A stretch of DNA of 64,000 nucleotides from Alisma plantago-aquatica (taxonomy: Eukaryota; Streptophyta; Magnoliopsida; Alismatales; Alismataceae). The notes beneath the pieces were generated by a model. That model had not been told where the DNA came from, did not search any database, and saw only the letters and a program-made list of their open reading frames with translations. A program made the position numbers and the translations under genes. Below, in pieces: positions 49,017 to 61,376 of this stretch. Location of the stretch: the NCBI GenBank assembly GCA_963693085.1, contig OY856409.1:1166325249-1166389248 (forward strand), written 5' to 3'. Position 1 is the first letter of the stretch, and each line of letters begins with the position of its first letter.

Positions 49017-50848
49017 TTAGCATGACATTAAAGTATAGGAGTGATAGAGTAGATGATCATTGTGGTGGCTCTGGTGGTGGTCCTCCCTGTGGTGGAGGAT
49101 GCTGGTAGTAGGAACCCCAGTAGTCTGATTGTGGAGGCAGGTAGTTATCCTGATATGTTGACCGTACACTCCACCAATCTTGCCCCCACTAGGGGTTCCT
49201 CTGGGCCTAGGCATGCTAAAACAGAGCATGTGATTGCCTTGATAGTGCATCTACTGATGTTCTAACCACATTGCATCCCAGGTATGCTGGAAACCCTCGT
49301 GTGACCTCAAAATTCCCTCCTAGGTTCTTAGTATGATGTCATGTGTGCTCTGGATGCCCTCCAACTGCGCATGTATAGTGGACATGTCATATGTGTTTGA
49401 TGCAGGATGTTGTGGTTGTTGTGATGTCTCCTCCTCATGTCAACTCACCCTACATGTCTCTCACTCCTCAACTATCCTCCTCCTTTTGACAGTAGCCTAT
49501 GACTCTCCAAGTCCTTCAGGCAGATCTCTGGGCTACTATTGCCATGTGTCTCTAGGGTGCTCCTCTTCCCACCTCCTTAAGATGTCCAAAAAATCCAAAG
49601 ATGGACCACATCCCTCTAGGAGAGGTGAGGCATGGTATGGGAGCTCCAGTGAAACCCCTACATAAGGAGGGTTGACCTGGTAGAAAATCTTCTGATCAAT
49701 CACTAAAATCATAGATGAGTGAGTCAAGTAGTGCAAGTCAACGTGCTTCCCTCCTACTACCTTGGTGTATCCAAATACATCGTGCTCCAGGGCCAAAGCA
49801 ATGGAAGTCACAATCCCTCCCATAATAAAAGGATTCTTGCTCTTGTATGGGATTGTCTTCGTGTGATGAATGATGAGGGATCCCAAGTTTAGATGCTTGC
49901 CCTATTCCATCCATCCCAACACAAAGAGGTCTTTCTTGGTACAACTACCTTGATTCTTATATCGGGCGAAGATGGTGCTCGCCAAGACCTTCTGAATGTA
50001 TTTCAAGACCATATTGTGAATCATACTTGTATTTAATTTTCTTTCCACAAAAATACTTTGTCATATAAGCCTCTTCCACATTGTTGTATAGTTCACAGTG
50101 GTTTCTCTCTTTGTACTCCCTTGATCAAGTAATTATGCTGCCTCAGTGGTAGGAGTGAAAATGCCATTAAGAAAATATGAAGTGATAAGGTAGGTGTTAT
50201 TCCCCAAAGTGACACTAATGGCATAATGTGAGACCTTCTTTAGGGTTGCAAAGAGTTGTTGTGGCAGTTCCACATAGGTCTCTTGAACTGTAGTCCCAAC
50301 TAGCCCAACGGGCTCCAAAATATCCTTAAAAATGATGATACCCAAAGTCTCCATTGTCTCTTGGCAAGCATAGCAAGTGGAAATCACTCACTTGGTGTAT
50401 CAGGCACTCTGAGTGCTTTGGCTTCTTCACCTTCTTGCTCTTACCCTCAGGTGTTGCCTCATGATGTGCTTCAGGTTCATCCTCTTGTTGTGCATCAGGA
50501 ATTGTTTCATCTTCATCATCTATAAGTAGTTGTCGTCGTGCTCTCAGCTGTGGTTGTGGCTGCGGTGTTGTGAATGTCAAAGGTCGAGCCACTGAAACTG
50601 ATGGCCAAGCTACCAAAACTGATGGTCGGGTTGTTGTCCCACCTCCACTAGGTAATATAGAGGACTCTTCCATCATGGGATCCACCGTTGTCGTCATGTG
50701 GGGTGATTCTCCTTGTGAACTAGAGGTTGATGATGGTTGGACGGGCTAGAGGTGCCAACAAAGCCAAAGATGACACATTCTTGGGCCGGCGTCCATAGGA
50801 GATCACATACTTGGTCCTAGCCATGGATTTCTTAGCCATTTGCTTCAT
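49017..50848 (-). pseudogene. ATHILA ORF-1-like protein, degenerate
   Basis: Minus-strand reading starts at ATG 50848-50846 with MKQMAKKSMARTKYVIS. A low-complexity Ser/Pro/Gln and acidic section (about 50330-50697) follows, then the core. The core has YVELPQQLFATLKKVSHYAI and SYFLNGIFTPTTEAA, a decayed stretch, and then LGSLIIHHTKTIPYKSKNPF with IMGGIVTSIALALEHDVFGY (49740-49890). After a stop-containing part comes a possible coiled-coil section (about 49280-49450) with IHAQLEGIQSTHDIIL and a short tail. This resembles the ATHILA ORF-1 family (Arabidopsis retrotransposon ORF-1), whose function is not established. At least two frameshifts and several stops are present. The assignment rests on core motifs recognised by eye. 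Confidence 0.5.
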
Positions 50849-51690
50849 CTTGAACTAAAATTGGTGGAGAAACATATGATTTTAGGTTTTCTCTAAAGAA
50901 CTAGGTTGTTGGGGCGGATTGGAGAGAAATGGAGGAATTTGTGGATGAAAATGGATTGAATCTGGAGATTAAGATAGTAGACATGATGAGGGATTGATTG
51001 GATATGGATTGGGGGTGATTTGGTGGTGATTCGAGGGTGGAAGGATGGATGAGAGGTGCTGTACAGCCACCGATTTGCGAAGAACGGTCGTGTTGTTCAT
51101 GGAGAAGTGAATGGAACTGATTTGAAAATGTTACAAATTGTTGATGTAAATGTTGGAGTTGGGCTACAGCATGGCCATACTGTGTGGCACGTCTGTGGTG
51201 GCTCTCCTTCTACACAGCCATGGCACCCCACACGGCCATTCTTATTAGGTGGCTACACGGCTGTGCTGCCTTGTAGGGCTGTGTTGGGTTTATTCTTCGA
51301 TTCTCGAATTCTTTGATTTCTCTGTTGATTTTGAGTGTACCACCACAGCCATTCCATGTCACCATGGTCATGGTGAGTACTATGGTATTTCATTTCAACT
51401 TGAATCTCATCAAAACATCAAATCTTTGATCAAAATGATTTTTCTCAGATTACTTGTCAAAATTTCATCTAATTTTCATCATCTCAACCTATTTCCACCT
51501 GCACATCTTAAAACTAAATAAAAATTACTAAAAGCAAGTGTGCGTGTGCGTTTTCTTGGAAAAGTGTAAAAACAAAACAAAAGTATAAAAAATGGAAGGT
51601 TGGGTGAAAAATTCCCAAACCTAGGTGGGTTGCCTCCCACAAGCCCTGAGTTTCATGCCTTTAGCTAGGCTTCTTGGAGATTCTTTAATC
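50849..51690 (-). other. Leader between protease and ORF-1-like gene
   Basis: On the minus strand it begins after the protease with GTGGGAGGCAACCCACC (51624-51640), a block typical of Athila/Tat elements. GT-rich and AT-rich DNA with CACGGCCGTG-like palindromes follows. No RT or integrase motif seen. Confidence 0.5.
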
Positions 51691-51899
51691 ATTCATCCAT
51701 TTGGCATCCTTGTATCCCCATTCTTGCAATAAATACATCTCTCATTTGCACTCAACTGATGCTCCTCATCCCTTTGATCACAAAAATCGTCATTGATTCT
51801 TTGACCCTGACATTCTTCTCTCAAATGACCATTCGGACTCTTGAAGTGACCATGTACAATATCCTCATCTCGGGCTCGCCGGGTTGGGGTCTTGTACAT

Positions 51900-52415
51900 G
51901 TTGATCTTGATCTTCATGTCCATGAATTAAAGTATCATCATGCCACTACGAACATGTATCTCAGTGTCAATTGTTGATAAGAATAGTCTTCCCAAAATAA
52001 TAGGAATTTTCATATCCTCTGGCTCCATATCAAGAACAATGAAATCTGTCGGGAACATTGCGCCCTTTCTTTGTCTATCATTACCAAAACATCATCCATT
52101 CTTCCTCTAGGAACTTATATGGAACGATTCACCAATTGAAGAGTCAATGTGTCAGCTTCAACTTGCCCAATCCCAGCTCCACATAGACATTATATGGCAT
52201 CAAATTCACACTGGACCCCAAATCAAGTAAGGATCTATCTATGCAATGTCCCCCTATGTGACTAGGTATGAGTGGGGCTCCTGGGTCTTTGCTTTTCATG
52301 GGAAGTGAGTGTTGGATGATAGAGCTCACTTGTTCAGTAAACATCACTATGTTTGGTATTATCCTCGTTGACCTTATCTTCACAATGCATAAGTTCTTAA
52401 GAAATTACGCATATG
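51900..52415 (-). pseudogene. Retropepsin of the Athila/Tat-like element, frameshifted
   Basis: A 79-codon open part (52144-52383) has MKSKDPGAPLIPSHIGG, then the catalytic SLLDLGSSVNLMPYNVYVEL, with Asp at residue 54. The DLG form rather than DTG or DSG is normal for Athila/Tat proteases. Upstream, ending at the junction at 52420, is a decayed YAxFLKNL motif. Downstream the similarity continues in two other frames: VPRGRMDDVLVMIDK, then FPTDFIVLDMEPEDMKIP and ILGRLFLSTIDTEI. It therefore has at least two frameshifts and a stop after LKLTH. The enzyme would cleave the Gag-Pol polyprotein. Confidence 0.8.
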
Positions 52416-52419
52416 AGAA

Positions 52420-53651
52420 TTTATTAGCATGTAGGAATATGGGTGACTAGATAGGGATCCCAGAATTTGACCTAGGAGAAAATCCCAAAATTCACACATA
52501 TAAGCAATTTCCCTAAATTCCTAGGTGATTTCAAGCACAAACCAACAAGCAATTCATGAAGAGTGAGATACAAATGGAATATAATCATTATCAAACGAAA
52601 TAACAATTTTTACATATTATTTTCCCCCATCATGGTATCAAAGTAACATTTTTGACCCCAAACATCCCACCTAAGGGGCCTAGCTACTCATGAAAATGAA
52701 AAATACAAAAAGCATGGAGAAAGAGGTAGAAGAATTCATGGAACTTGGTGTAGATGAAGAAATCCTCCTATTTAGCTATTGTAGGATGTCCTCCTCTCTC
52801 CTCTAAGGTGCAATGGCATGGGATGGTGGTGGAATAGGGTCAAAACACTAGGAAACTAGGGTTTTGGTGGCAGAAATGGTGAAATGGGGTGGAATGGAGG
52901 TGGAAATGGAGTGGAATGGATAAGGGGTGAAAATGGGGAACTAAGAGGTGGTAGGAGGTAGCTAACCCCCTGCTAGAGCTGCCACCTATGTATATATAGG
53001 CGTGGGGGAAGCAATAGGTCAGTTGGGGGTAAAGTGGGAAATGTAGTGCAAAAGTAGCTAGGTTTTTGTGAGTAGCACGATCGTGGTGGTCACCACGTCT
53101 GTAGTGAGAAGGTGTGAGAACATTCATGGTGGTATGGAACAATCGTGGTGAGAAATGGGGAAAATCACATTAACTTGGTCAAAATTGTACATGAAGTAGC
53201 ACGACCACGGCGGTCACCATGGTCGTGGTGGGGATAGGGTAGCACGACCGTCATGTTCACCACGGCCATGTTGGCTTGGATCACTCTGCCCATTCTTGGA
53301 TCCACTGCCATTCTGCTTTAGTAGTCACATGGCCGAGCAAGGTGGCACGACCGTTCTGGTCAGTCTACCATGGCCATTTTGAGTGGCACGACCGTGGTGA
53401 TTCTTACTTTGCTTCAATGTGACTTTGTTGACTTTAGATGAACCACATGACCATTTTGAGGTACCACGGCTGTGGTGGTCTCTATTGTAGCATTTTGATT
53501 TCATTCTTTATTCATTCTCGGACATCTTTGCTTCAATGAAGCTTTGGCCACTAGGGGTAGGCTGAGGGAGCCACGAACTTCACTTTAGGCCTATCTAAGG
53601 GTAGAGAAACCCTAGGATCACTCTTCTCTATCTTCCATCAAGCATGGTCCA
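52420..53651 (-). mobile_element. Truncated 5' LTR of the Athila/Tat-like element
   Basis: Collinear with 46203-47476. It starts abruptly at TTTATTAGCATGTAGG next to the protease and ends at GGTCCA. The five bases after it, ACAAA, would be a target-site duplication if the partner were found; I could not find it. Confidence 0.65.
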
Positions 53652-53699
53652 ACAAAATCTAAGGTAAACAAAGATGAGTACTTCCTTTGCACCTCATCC

Positions 53700-54560
53700 T
53701 ATTACCTTGACATGCTTACTTTCATATCATGGTAATATCACATCATTCATACATATCTCATCTTGTGTCAGCATAAAAATTTCCACATAAGAAGACATAT
53801 CATGATCCCATTAAGAAATTTAATCAACCCCATCTCACTCTTATTCAACTTGTTCTCATAGCAGTTACTGCTTCGGCAACCCTAAGGTTTTTGAATAAAT
53901 ATTGATCATATTTTTGACCATATTTGAAATACTTTGACATGTCATCATTCAAAGATTTCTACAAATTGTAAGACATTACTTGAACACTCTCTTCCTCCTA
54001 TTCATGAATTCTATTGGTACATTGGTTAGTCTAAAGGACATAACTCTAAACTTATCATGGTCATGTGGATTATATCATCCAATCTAACTCTTATGCATTG
54101 ATATTTTATCATAGGTTTATCTTAAAGGAACATGGTATCGCATATCTATTGACCAATAAACCTTCTATCCTTGATAGTGCTCTTGTCCAACTATCACTAA
54201 ACCATACACAACATTATAGAATCACTTTTGTTTTTACTTACAAACAACATTTATAGGATCATTATCAACTCTCTCTCTATAAGAGAGGAATACTTGGAAT
54301 TTTCATTTAATAAACATCTCCAACCTTCACATATTTCTCATATTATTGATACATCTTGGATACTAGGATTCATTACCTTGGTATCCACCTTATGCGCTAT
54401 AAGGAACTCACATCCTTATCTCATCTACTTTTACCAACATAACAAATATCAAGACATCTAAAAGGAGTCTTCCTAATTATTGGAAGGCTTAAAAGCAAAA
54501 TCATCACAAACTTTATGATCGTGGAACCATAGTCCCAACAACCTTATTCTATAGTAAGAT
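53700..54560 (-). pseudogene. Ty3/gypsy chromovirus reverse transcriptase remnant
   Basis: Minus-strand order of pol motifs, with frameshifts. CEFLIAHKVDTKVMNPSIQD with VSII (protease-RT linker; family VDTxxxxPSIxDVPIV) lies around 54300-54410. LDKSTIKDRR (family LNKVTIKNRYPLP) follows near 54180, then KINL with a decayed GYHQLR, and HDHDKFRVMSFRLTNVPIEF (family [20 protein letters not shown]) near 54000-54070. Last comes YENKLNKSEMGLIKFLNGIM (family LYAKLNKCEFWLxxVxFLGHVI) near 53800. The YVDD/FIDD catalytic block is not readable, and many stops are present. The enzyme copies element RNA into DNA in the virus-like particle. The remainder toward RNase H and integrase is cut off by the adjoining Athila-like LTR at 53651. 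Confidence 0.7.
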
Positions 54561-55479
54561 ATCCATCCTCATGTTTAGAATGAATCCACACATACCAAGT
54601 GGCAATGATCCACTTGAAATATGTGCCCTAGAAAGGAAAGACACAAAGTGAAACACACTTCCCACATCATAGCAACATTGTTCAGGGGTCACTAGCAAAA
54701 AGTTAACCAATTCTATTTTCATTATGCATATTACTACTTCTTATGTATCATTTCACCTTTTTCATTTTTGGTTCCTTGCCATTATCATAGGAATCATCAT
54801 GATTAACATATCTCATTACTCCTTCCTTGATGACTATATATCCCACTAGTGTATTTTCTTTTCTTTTATTATGTTTTTCGACCACTTATCGACATGTAAA
54901 TCATCATATTCCACATTTTTTTCATTAAATTGGGATCATCTCCCTTAATTTCTTTCACATGCCATGCTGATTTTTCATTAACACTTTCTTACACACATAG
55001 GTTGGTCTGAGATTAACTTAGGTTCTACCTTATTTCTTTGTCATTGTTCCCATTCATCTTTTCATTTTGTACTTGTTATAGGAGTTCTTTCCATCTTATG
55101 TGGATTTCATACCTTGATTCACTTTATAAGCATAAACTTATCCATCAATTCCTAATGCTCGTTACTAATCAAGAACAAGAAGAAGAAAAAACAAAAATCC
55201 ACAATGAAGGTAATTCATGAGTTAAAATTACAAGTTAAGAAATAGAACAAAACATGAAAGTTCACTCGACAGTAAAAGGATCTATAATCAAGTCCTTTCT
55301 TGTACTAGAAAAAAGAACTTCAATGAAGATGAGAGATATTGAAATACAAATTTGTGTTCTCTTTTGAAATTGTCAATCAATTGAGGAACTAGGAATGTCA
55401 CATTACTTATTTTATAATGTAAAGTCTCCACATATCAATAATTGCATGCATGATTGTGATTGTTTAATATACAAAAAAC

Positions 55480-55527
<48 letters not shown>

Positions 55528-56399
55528 GTGTGTGTATAATTCACATAGATGACTTATAGCATTGATAAGCTCTCATGATATCCATATTTTGATTATTAAG
55601 GTATTTATCCAATCATAATAAACTATTGCCATAATATCTTAAACAAAGACACTACTATCAGGATCTTGTCCTACAACATTCTCAAGCATATGAATCACTA
55701 TTTTTGACCTTGTATTTTGATTGGTTAATCCTTGACCTAACCCTTACATTGAGTCCCTAGCGAATGGAATGTTTGTTACAAAATAAGAGATAGCATAGTC
55801 TTTTAAGGATGACCTATATAAGGCTTCTTAGGTTTTTGGATATGTCAATATTCCTCCTATGTAACAACTATATCTAGACAAGTAGATCGTATTCATAAGG
55901 ATAAATGTAATAGAAACTTATAGACCTTCTCATAGATAACCTGGTCTCTGGGCCATCCTACCATTTGATTATCCTACTATATTGTGTACAAAATAAGACA
56001 TTAATTATGGTGTCTCTCATTCCCTCATACACTAATATTGATGACACACACAGAACATCATCATGCATTTTTTAGCAATGTACTGTGCCACAAAGGTAGA
56101 GATAGACCATGCCCTCTACCAGAATATCAAATTCAAACTCTAAAATTGTAAGTCGGCATTTCATACCCATCTACAATTTGAATATTATCATACTAATAAC
56201 ATGATATATATATTGAATTGACATAGTATAATATCACTAATAAAGTTACAGTGGGCAAGTATGATGGGTTCATGGGAGTACGGACACGAGCTTCAATGCC
56301 TCTAATACCTTTTTGTCCCTTGTCTTCAAATGATGTAAGGTGTGTCTAGTCTGAAGGGTTGAGAAGGATGAAAGTTACTCATTTCTTTGTTTATTCTAT
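54561..56399. other. Unassigned AT-rich stretch, with a microsatellite
   Basis: May include more of the decayed gypsy element upstream of the reverse transcriptase, but I recognise no further motif. Short open frames at 54065-54461 and 55038-55220 look incidental. Confidence 0.4.
55482..55538. repeat. AT then TG microsatellite
   Basis: About 19 AT/TA dinucleotides followed by a short TG run (TTTGTGTGTGTGTAT). Confidence 0.95.
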
Positions 56400-57530
56400 G
56401 TTTTATAAGCTCCTCTTATTCCTCTTGTGATGTACCACCTTTTTAGTAGATCTATGTGGTTGTTGGGAGGATCCAAAGTAAGACTCCATCCCCACATAAA
56501 TGTCTATTTCCCTCACACAGCAATGATGTTTGTGAGTATCCAGAGTAATTGTCAGTTCATACTTTTGGCCTTGATGGACAAAATGTCCTTCCTTTCTTTT
56601 CTCATGGAAATCATGTTGATCATAATCAATGCAACTATTCATTAAAGCCCAACAGTTACAAAGAAGTAAATACACATTGTGAGGGTTGAACTTCACCATT
56701 TCTTGCCACCTCAATGGTTGTGGGGTTGGGAATTTCTCCTGAGTAGTATATTGAGCATCTATCCACTCCTCATGTCAGGGGTGGACATGGTTTTAAAGTT
56801 GTGGTGATTCTTCCCCCGATGAGTGTTGTTTTTCCTTATTTGGGTGCCACAAGGCATAACCTTTGGCCCCCAACTAATGGTCATGCATGTTCTTTTCACA
56901 TCTTTCTTTTTTAGCATTATAGATGTTCTAGTTAATTCGAAAGAGATGTTATATTATAAGAAAAAGTCAAGTATATAAAAATACTTAATACCCTAATATG
57001 GACCTAGAAGCAAGATTCCATGTATTAGGGTCAAGACAAGTGCATTGTTCAATGAGATGTTTCTTCTTTTTTTATTAATTATATATTCTCTAATGATATT
57101 GGTCTTAATACTCTTTCACACCTATCCACACTATTGGAGAAACTTTTCAGGAAAGAGCATTTCATCTAGGTGAAAATTTCCCTAAAAGTATAGTTATATT
57201 ATTTTTGGATTTGGTAAAAAATCATAATGAGAATTTTAAAAAATTAATATAAATGCATATAACTCAAAGATATGTCCTCTAACATGATGTCTTTCATGGA
57301 ACTTCAACTTTATGCCAAAATTCTATATATATTGGCACCATGTTGTTTGTAGTGATCCCCAAATAGTGCCAGATTGTACTAACATTCTCCTAGATAGGTG
57401 TTCTTGTATCGTCAAACTAAATGGGGCCAACTTCTCCCCTTTATCCATATATGATATTACACTCACATGGGTGTGGGACCTCTAGTATGTGAAGCATTCG
57501 TACTTCAAGAAGCCTCCTTAGCACCAACCT
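56400..57530 (-). pseudogene. CACTA second ORF (Ptta/En/Spm type), copy 2
   Basis: DNA at 56740-57430 is similar to 42520-43320 of copy 1 over most of its length, including a block near 57300-57420 that parallels 43170-43310. The terminal part (56403-56714, minus) reads GHFVHQGQKYELTITLDTHK, then VREIDIYVGMESYFGSSQ. This corresponds to the C-terminal end of Ptta-type proteins (family: FxxxGRxDxLTxALxxPEHxGRVRGxGxxxGxxxYFG). Stops separate it from the upstream part. It belongs with the TNPD remnant at 60.9-63.8 kb; the two are separated by the solo LTR. Confidence 0.65.
57526..57530. repeat. Left target-site duplication of the solo LTR (AACCT)
   Basis: AACCT before TGTAAAG; AGCCT follows the other end at 60497-60501 (one mismatch in five). 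Confidence 0.65.
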
Positions 57531-60496
57531 TGTAAAGAGTGGACTCAAGAGGGCATGCATTTTTCACCAAATTAAGAAATAAAACCATCATATTCTATAA
57601 TGGAGGAAGGGGGGAATTTCATCATTTCCTAAATGGTATGGATGTAGCAAAGAGCATGAATTTTATAAGAAGTGGAAACTCAACTATTACAAAATTACAT
57701 GATAATTCATATATAATTGTTCCTCCCCATAAAAGGTGGCATGACAACATAAATAAAATATGCATCTAATAACATGTAAGGGGAATTATGATGAAAACCC
57801 GAACATTCCAACCGATCCCAAGTTTAAATTCATGAATAAGGTCTTCTTGAGTCATTGTTCTCTAATGTACCTACACTGAGGTGGAAGGGGAACATCACCT
57901 AGAAATTAGGAAATAAATACATGTGTCAATAAACATTGAGTAGGTGCATATAAACAATATTTGGCCATTATAATATGTTACAAATATAACAGGGGGTGTT
58001 TCCATGCAAAGAGAGGGCTATCAATATATAGGTAAGTTCTAATAGAAATAATCATAAGAATAGCCATTAAAGAGTAATCAAGTATCATAAAGTGTCTTAC
58101 AATTAATCACTCCATAATATCACAAATAAAACAATTGCATGCATATATGATATAGATGAGATATCTAAAATAGGGTAGTAACACCATTTGATTATGGCCT
58201 AAACAAAAATAAGGGTGGAGACACACACCAAAGAGGAATACACATGCCCTAATATATGAATGGTTGTGTCCATGCACCACTACTCTAGGTATATAGTCTA
58301 ATATCCAACAAGTATAAATTAAGAATCAAGACTTATAGTTCTGTACTATTACAATTTCTGTGTAGCAAGGAGGGTGAGGTCATAGACCCTATGTTCAATG
58401 AAATCAAATAACAATATTTGAATCTATGAATTTCCATATGGACTGATAAAAAGAGTCAAATAAAGGAAAATTGCCTCATTTTTTAAAATTAGGAATTTAA
58501 ATAAATGCCCAAACATAAATAGGGATTTGCACATACCTCTGGAGATAGATTTGAATATCCAAAAGTACTCCTCCAGTTAGGGTTTAGACCTTTCATCACA
58601 TAATTTTAATATTCATGCATAATTATCATTCGTTATCTAATTAATCCACCATACACTAAAATGACATATATGAGGGATATTACCTTAAAATGATACTATT
58701 CGGTCTGGGTAATTTTAAGCTTTCAAAACATGTATACTTATTTTCTAACCTTCCAATAAATTTTAGTAAATTTTACAAAACTTGGCCAATAAGAAAATTC
58801 TTAAAAACCACGTCTTGGTATAGTTTCCAGGTCAGACGATGGGGGCTAGCCGAGATAAACAAATATAGGCCAGTCACATGGTCACAAGTCTACTCAATAA
58901 AAAGCACAATTCCACCCAATGAAAACAACGAATGGTTTGTTCTTCCTTCTTGTTGTACAACACAAAGCTAGAGGATCTCTAGCTCGAGTATCTAATCCTC
59001 AAAATGGGTGTTGGTTCTCTTCCCATGATCGACCTCCCTGAACCCAATCGGTCCTCATGGCCTAAGGCAGGATTTCAAAGGAGAGCGGACACTCGATCTT
59101 GAGCTTCCTCCATGTCCGCACATTTGGACAAAAGAAACCTTAAAAAACACCAAAACCCAAAACAAGAAACCTCTCCCGACACTCCCAGGTCTTTTGGATA
59201 ACTCAAAAAGACTCAAACAGCAGTAAAACATTGATCAATCATCACAAGCACCTGGAGAGGGCAACTTAGAGGCTTTGGAGCACAAAAAGAGGGAAAACTC
59301 ATATATCATTATTTATTAGAAAATAGTTGTCTTTGAGGACTCTTGACACACGATTCAGGTCAGCCAAGAATTCTATGAAAGACGCAATGGCCAGAATCAC
59401 TTCTGGCCAATGTTAGGGATAATTGGTTCATGGTGGAGTCTGGCAGCATGCTCACAGGTCAAAAGGAGTACAAGGATGTTCTACTGAGCTTATTCTTGGT
59501 CAAGGATGGATTCACAGGGTATATTTATAGGCATGTAGTCCTAAAGTAGTGTAGACATGTCGTCGAGGTGAAAATAGGGGATTGAAGGAGACCTTCATGG
59601 CTAGTGGTCTACTGGCCATGAAACCCTAGCTTATTAGGGTGGAAAGGTTTCAACTTGTCATGGGGATCACAGAGGAAACAAAAAGAGGGGTAAATAGTTG
59701 TCGAGGAGAGAGAGAAAGATGGTCAGTAGGTGTCACTTTCTGTGCCTGGCTACATTGACAGAAGAGGCAAAGAAGACGATAGACTAGTTGGTTCAAGTCA
59801 AATAGGATCTAGGAGTTTGACTAAGAGAAAGTAGTGAAATGTAATAAACTTTAGCATAAAAGTGTGTTAGACAATAAAACTCAGAACGTGGTCAATAATT
59901 CAACATGCCATGTGATCAAAATCAAATAAATAATTCTCACTTAGGTTTTATCTTCTAGATTGCTATAAGAGGTGTATTTGACATCCGATTCATCCAAAAT
60001 AAGTAGGTTGCCTAATTTGAGTATGAGGAACATGAATTTGGACTTAGATTTTGATCTTGAGATCATTTGTGTCGTAATTATCTCATTATACACTTAATCA
60101 TATAATTAGGGTATTAAGCTCATCCTAATGGTCAAACATGGTGAATTCTTTTGGGTTGTCTATATTTTTATCAATCTAATATCCCAGACTTATATCGAGA
60201 TATTTAATTATGGTTAGGACTATATTTTAGTATAACTATACACTAATTCCCATAGTTCAGTTATTAGGGTCATTCATCTGAAGATTTCATTTCCATGGGA
60301 TACTAATGAGCCAACTAGGGTTAAAAGATCCCAACAAGGTCTAAGATATTCTAAAATAGTGAAACACAGACTCTAAAAGGCATCTACTTGGAATGGGTCA
60401 TGCAAAGGAAAAAGGGTGATTGGATAACAACACAGTCAAATAGGGGCCTATAAGAAAGGAGGATTAGCCTATATGTCTAGAATTGAGTATGTTACA
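57531..60496 (-). mobile_element. Solo LTR (2966 bp), gypsy chromovirus-like, minus strand
   Basis: Read on the minus strand it begins TGTAACATACTC at 60496 and ends GTCCACTCTTTACA at 57531. These ends are almost the same as the inner element's LTR (TGTAACATACC...CACTCTTTACA), but the body is not obviously similar. A TATA box on the minus strand lies at 59520-59529. The flanks carry AACCT/AGCCT. The host CACTA sequence on both sides lines up with copy 1 near 43385-43415, which lacks the insertion. No internal region or second LTR is present, as expected after recombination between the two LTRs of a full element. Confidence 0.78.
59520..59529 (-). promoter_or_regulatory. TATA box of the solo LTR
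   Basis: Minus-strand GCCTATAAATATACCC, about 970 bases from the LTR start; the only strong TATA motif in this LTR. Confidence 0.5.
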
Positions 60497-60501
60497 AGCC
60501 T
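60497..60501. repeat. Right target-site duplication of the solo LTR (AGCCT)
   Basis: See 57526-57530. Confidence 0.65.
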
Positions 60502-60944
60502 CGTATAGGTGCTCAAGCTCAAAATCTCTTATCTATAGGCCATGAAATATCTGAAAAATAGTGATAATATAAACATAAGTGAAAGACACATGCACATCCA
60601 ACACATAAGTGAAACAAACATACATAAATGAAACATAAGTGAATATAAAAACATTATTGAAAATGACATAACTAAAAAAATCATCTATTCTTTCAAGAAG
60701 TATTGAAAAAATACATGCCTCTAGCATCGGTTGAATCACTCATCAACTATTATTCCTTTTGTGTGATATTTACACGTATAGTATTCATCAACATTATCTT
60801 CAACATTTACACTTGGAAAACTAACTTAGAATGGATTTTCATCATCATACTTGTCATAATACTCTTCTTCATCTATAGGAACTACCTTTCCCCATGAAAA
60901 ATGACATATCAAATTTCATTTTGTAGGTCATTGATATAGAATAC

Positions 60945-61376
60945 TCAGTTTACATGAGATGCCATGTTGAATGGCTTTCCAATATTTTTGACATTTACTA
61001 ATTCAAAATCCAACTCAACTACTACAACTCCTTTTTTGTTATCAACCCAACTACACTTAAAGATGGGAACTCTAAACTCTAGGTAGCCAAATTCACATAT
61101 GTCTTCAATGACACTATAATATGAAATCTTAGCTTCTCTTTGACTCTTACCCTTAGCACTAGCAAAATATGATGAAGATGCTTGAAGAGTGACCCTCATG
61201 TTTTGCACTTCTCTATTGTCATCTGACACTTTGTGTAGGAATATATTTATGTCATACACTTCATATGATATGATATCCAATTTTGGTTTAAAGGTGATCC
61301 ATTTGATGTTCTCATCAACATTATTTTTTGTTTGAGATAGTTGATAGATGACTTTATGTGATTTGCCCACTATCAA
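60945..61376 (-). pseudogene. CACTA transposase-linked DUF4216 domain
   Basis: An uninterrupted 143-codon frame matches the DUF4216 domain found after TNPD in plant CACTA elements. It has ISYEVYDINIFLHKVSDDNR, then VQNMRVTLQASSSYFASAKG, SYYSVIEDICEFGYLEFRVP, IFKCSWVDNKKGVVVVELDF, ELVNV and PFNMASHVN. All the family landmarks are present: Q-N-x-G-V region, Y-Y-G-V-I-E-x-I-W-E-L, FKCxWVD, PFxxASxxxxVFY. Function of the domain is unknown. The frame is open, but upstream parts of the transposase are broken, so an active protein is unlikely. Confidence 0.88.

Larger units (their letters stand above)
45240..53651 (-). mobile_element. Rearranged Athila/Tat-like LTR retrotransposon lacking gag and RT
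   Basis: Minus-strand order: a truncated 5' LTR (52420-53651), protease remnant (51900-52415), a GGGAGGCAACCCACC block near 51624-51640 typical of this group, an ATHILA ORF-1-like pseudogene (49017-50848), a 3' untranslated part, and the 3' LTR (47476 down to about 45240). The segment 46203-47476 is repeated at 52420-53651 in the same orientation. The repeat joins the protease gene abruptly at 52420, so the rest of the 5' LTR, the primer site and gag are deleted. Reverse transcriptase and integrase are also absent between the protease and ORF-1. Confidence 0.65.
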
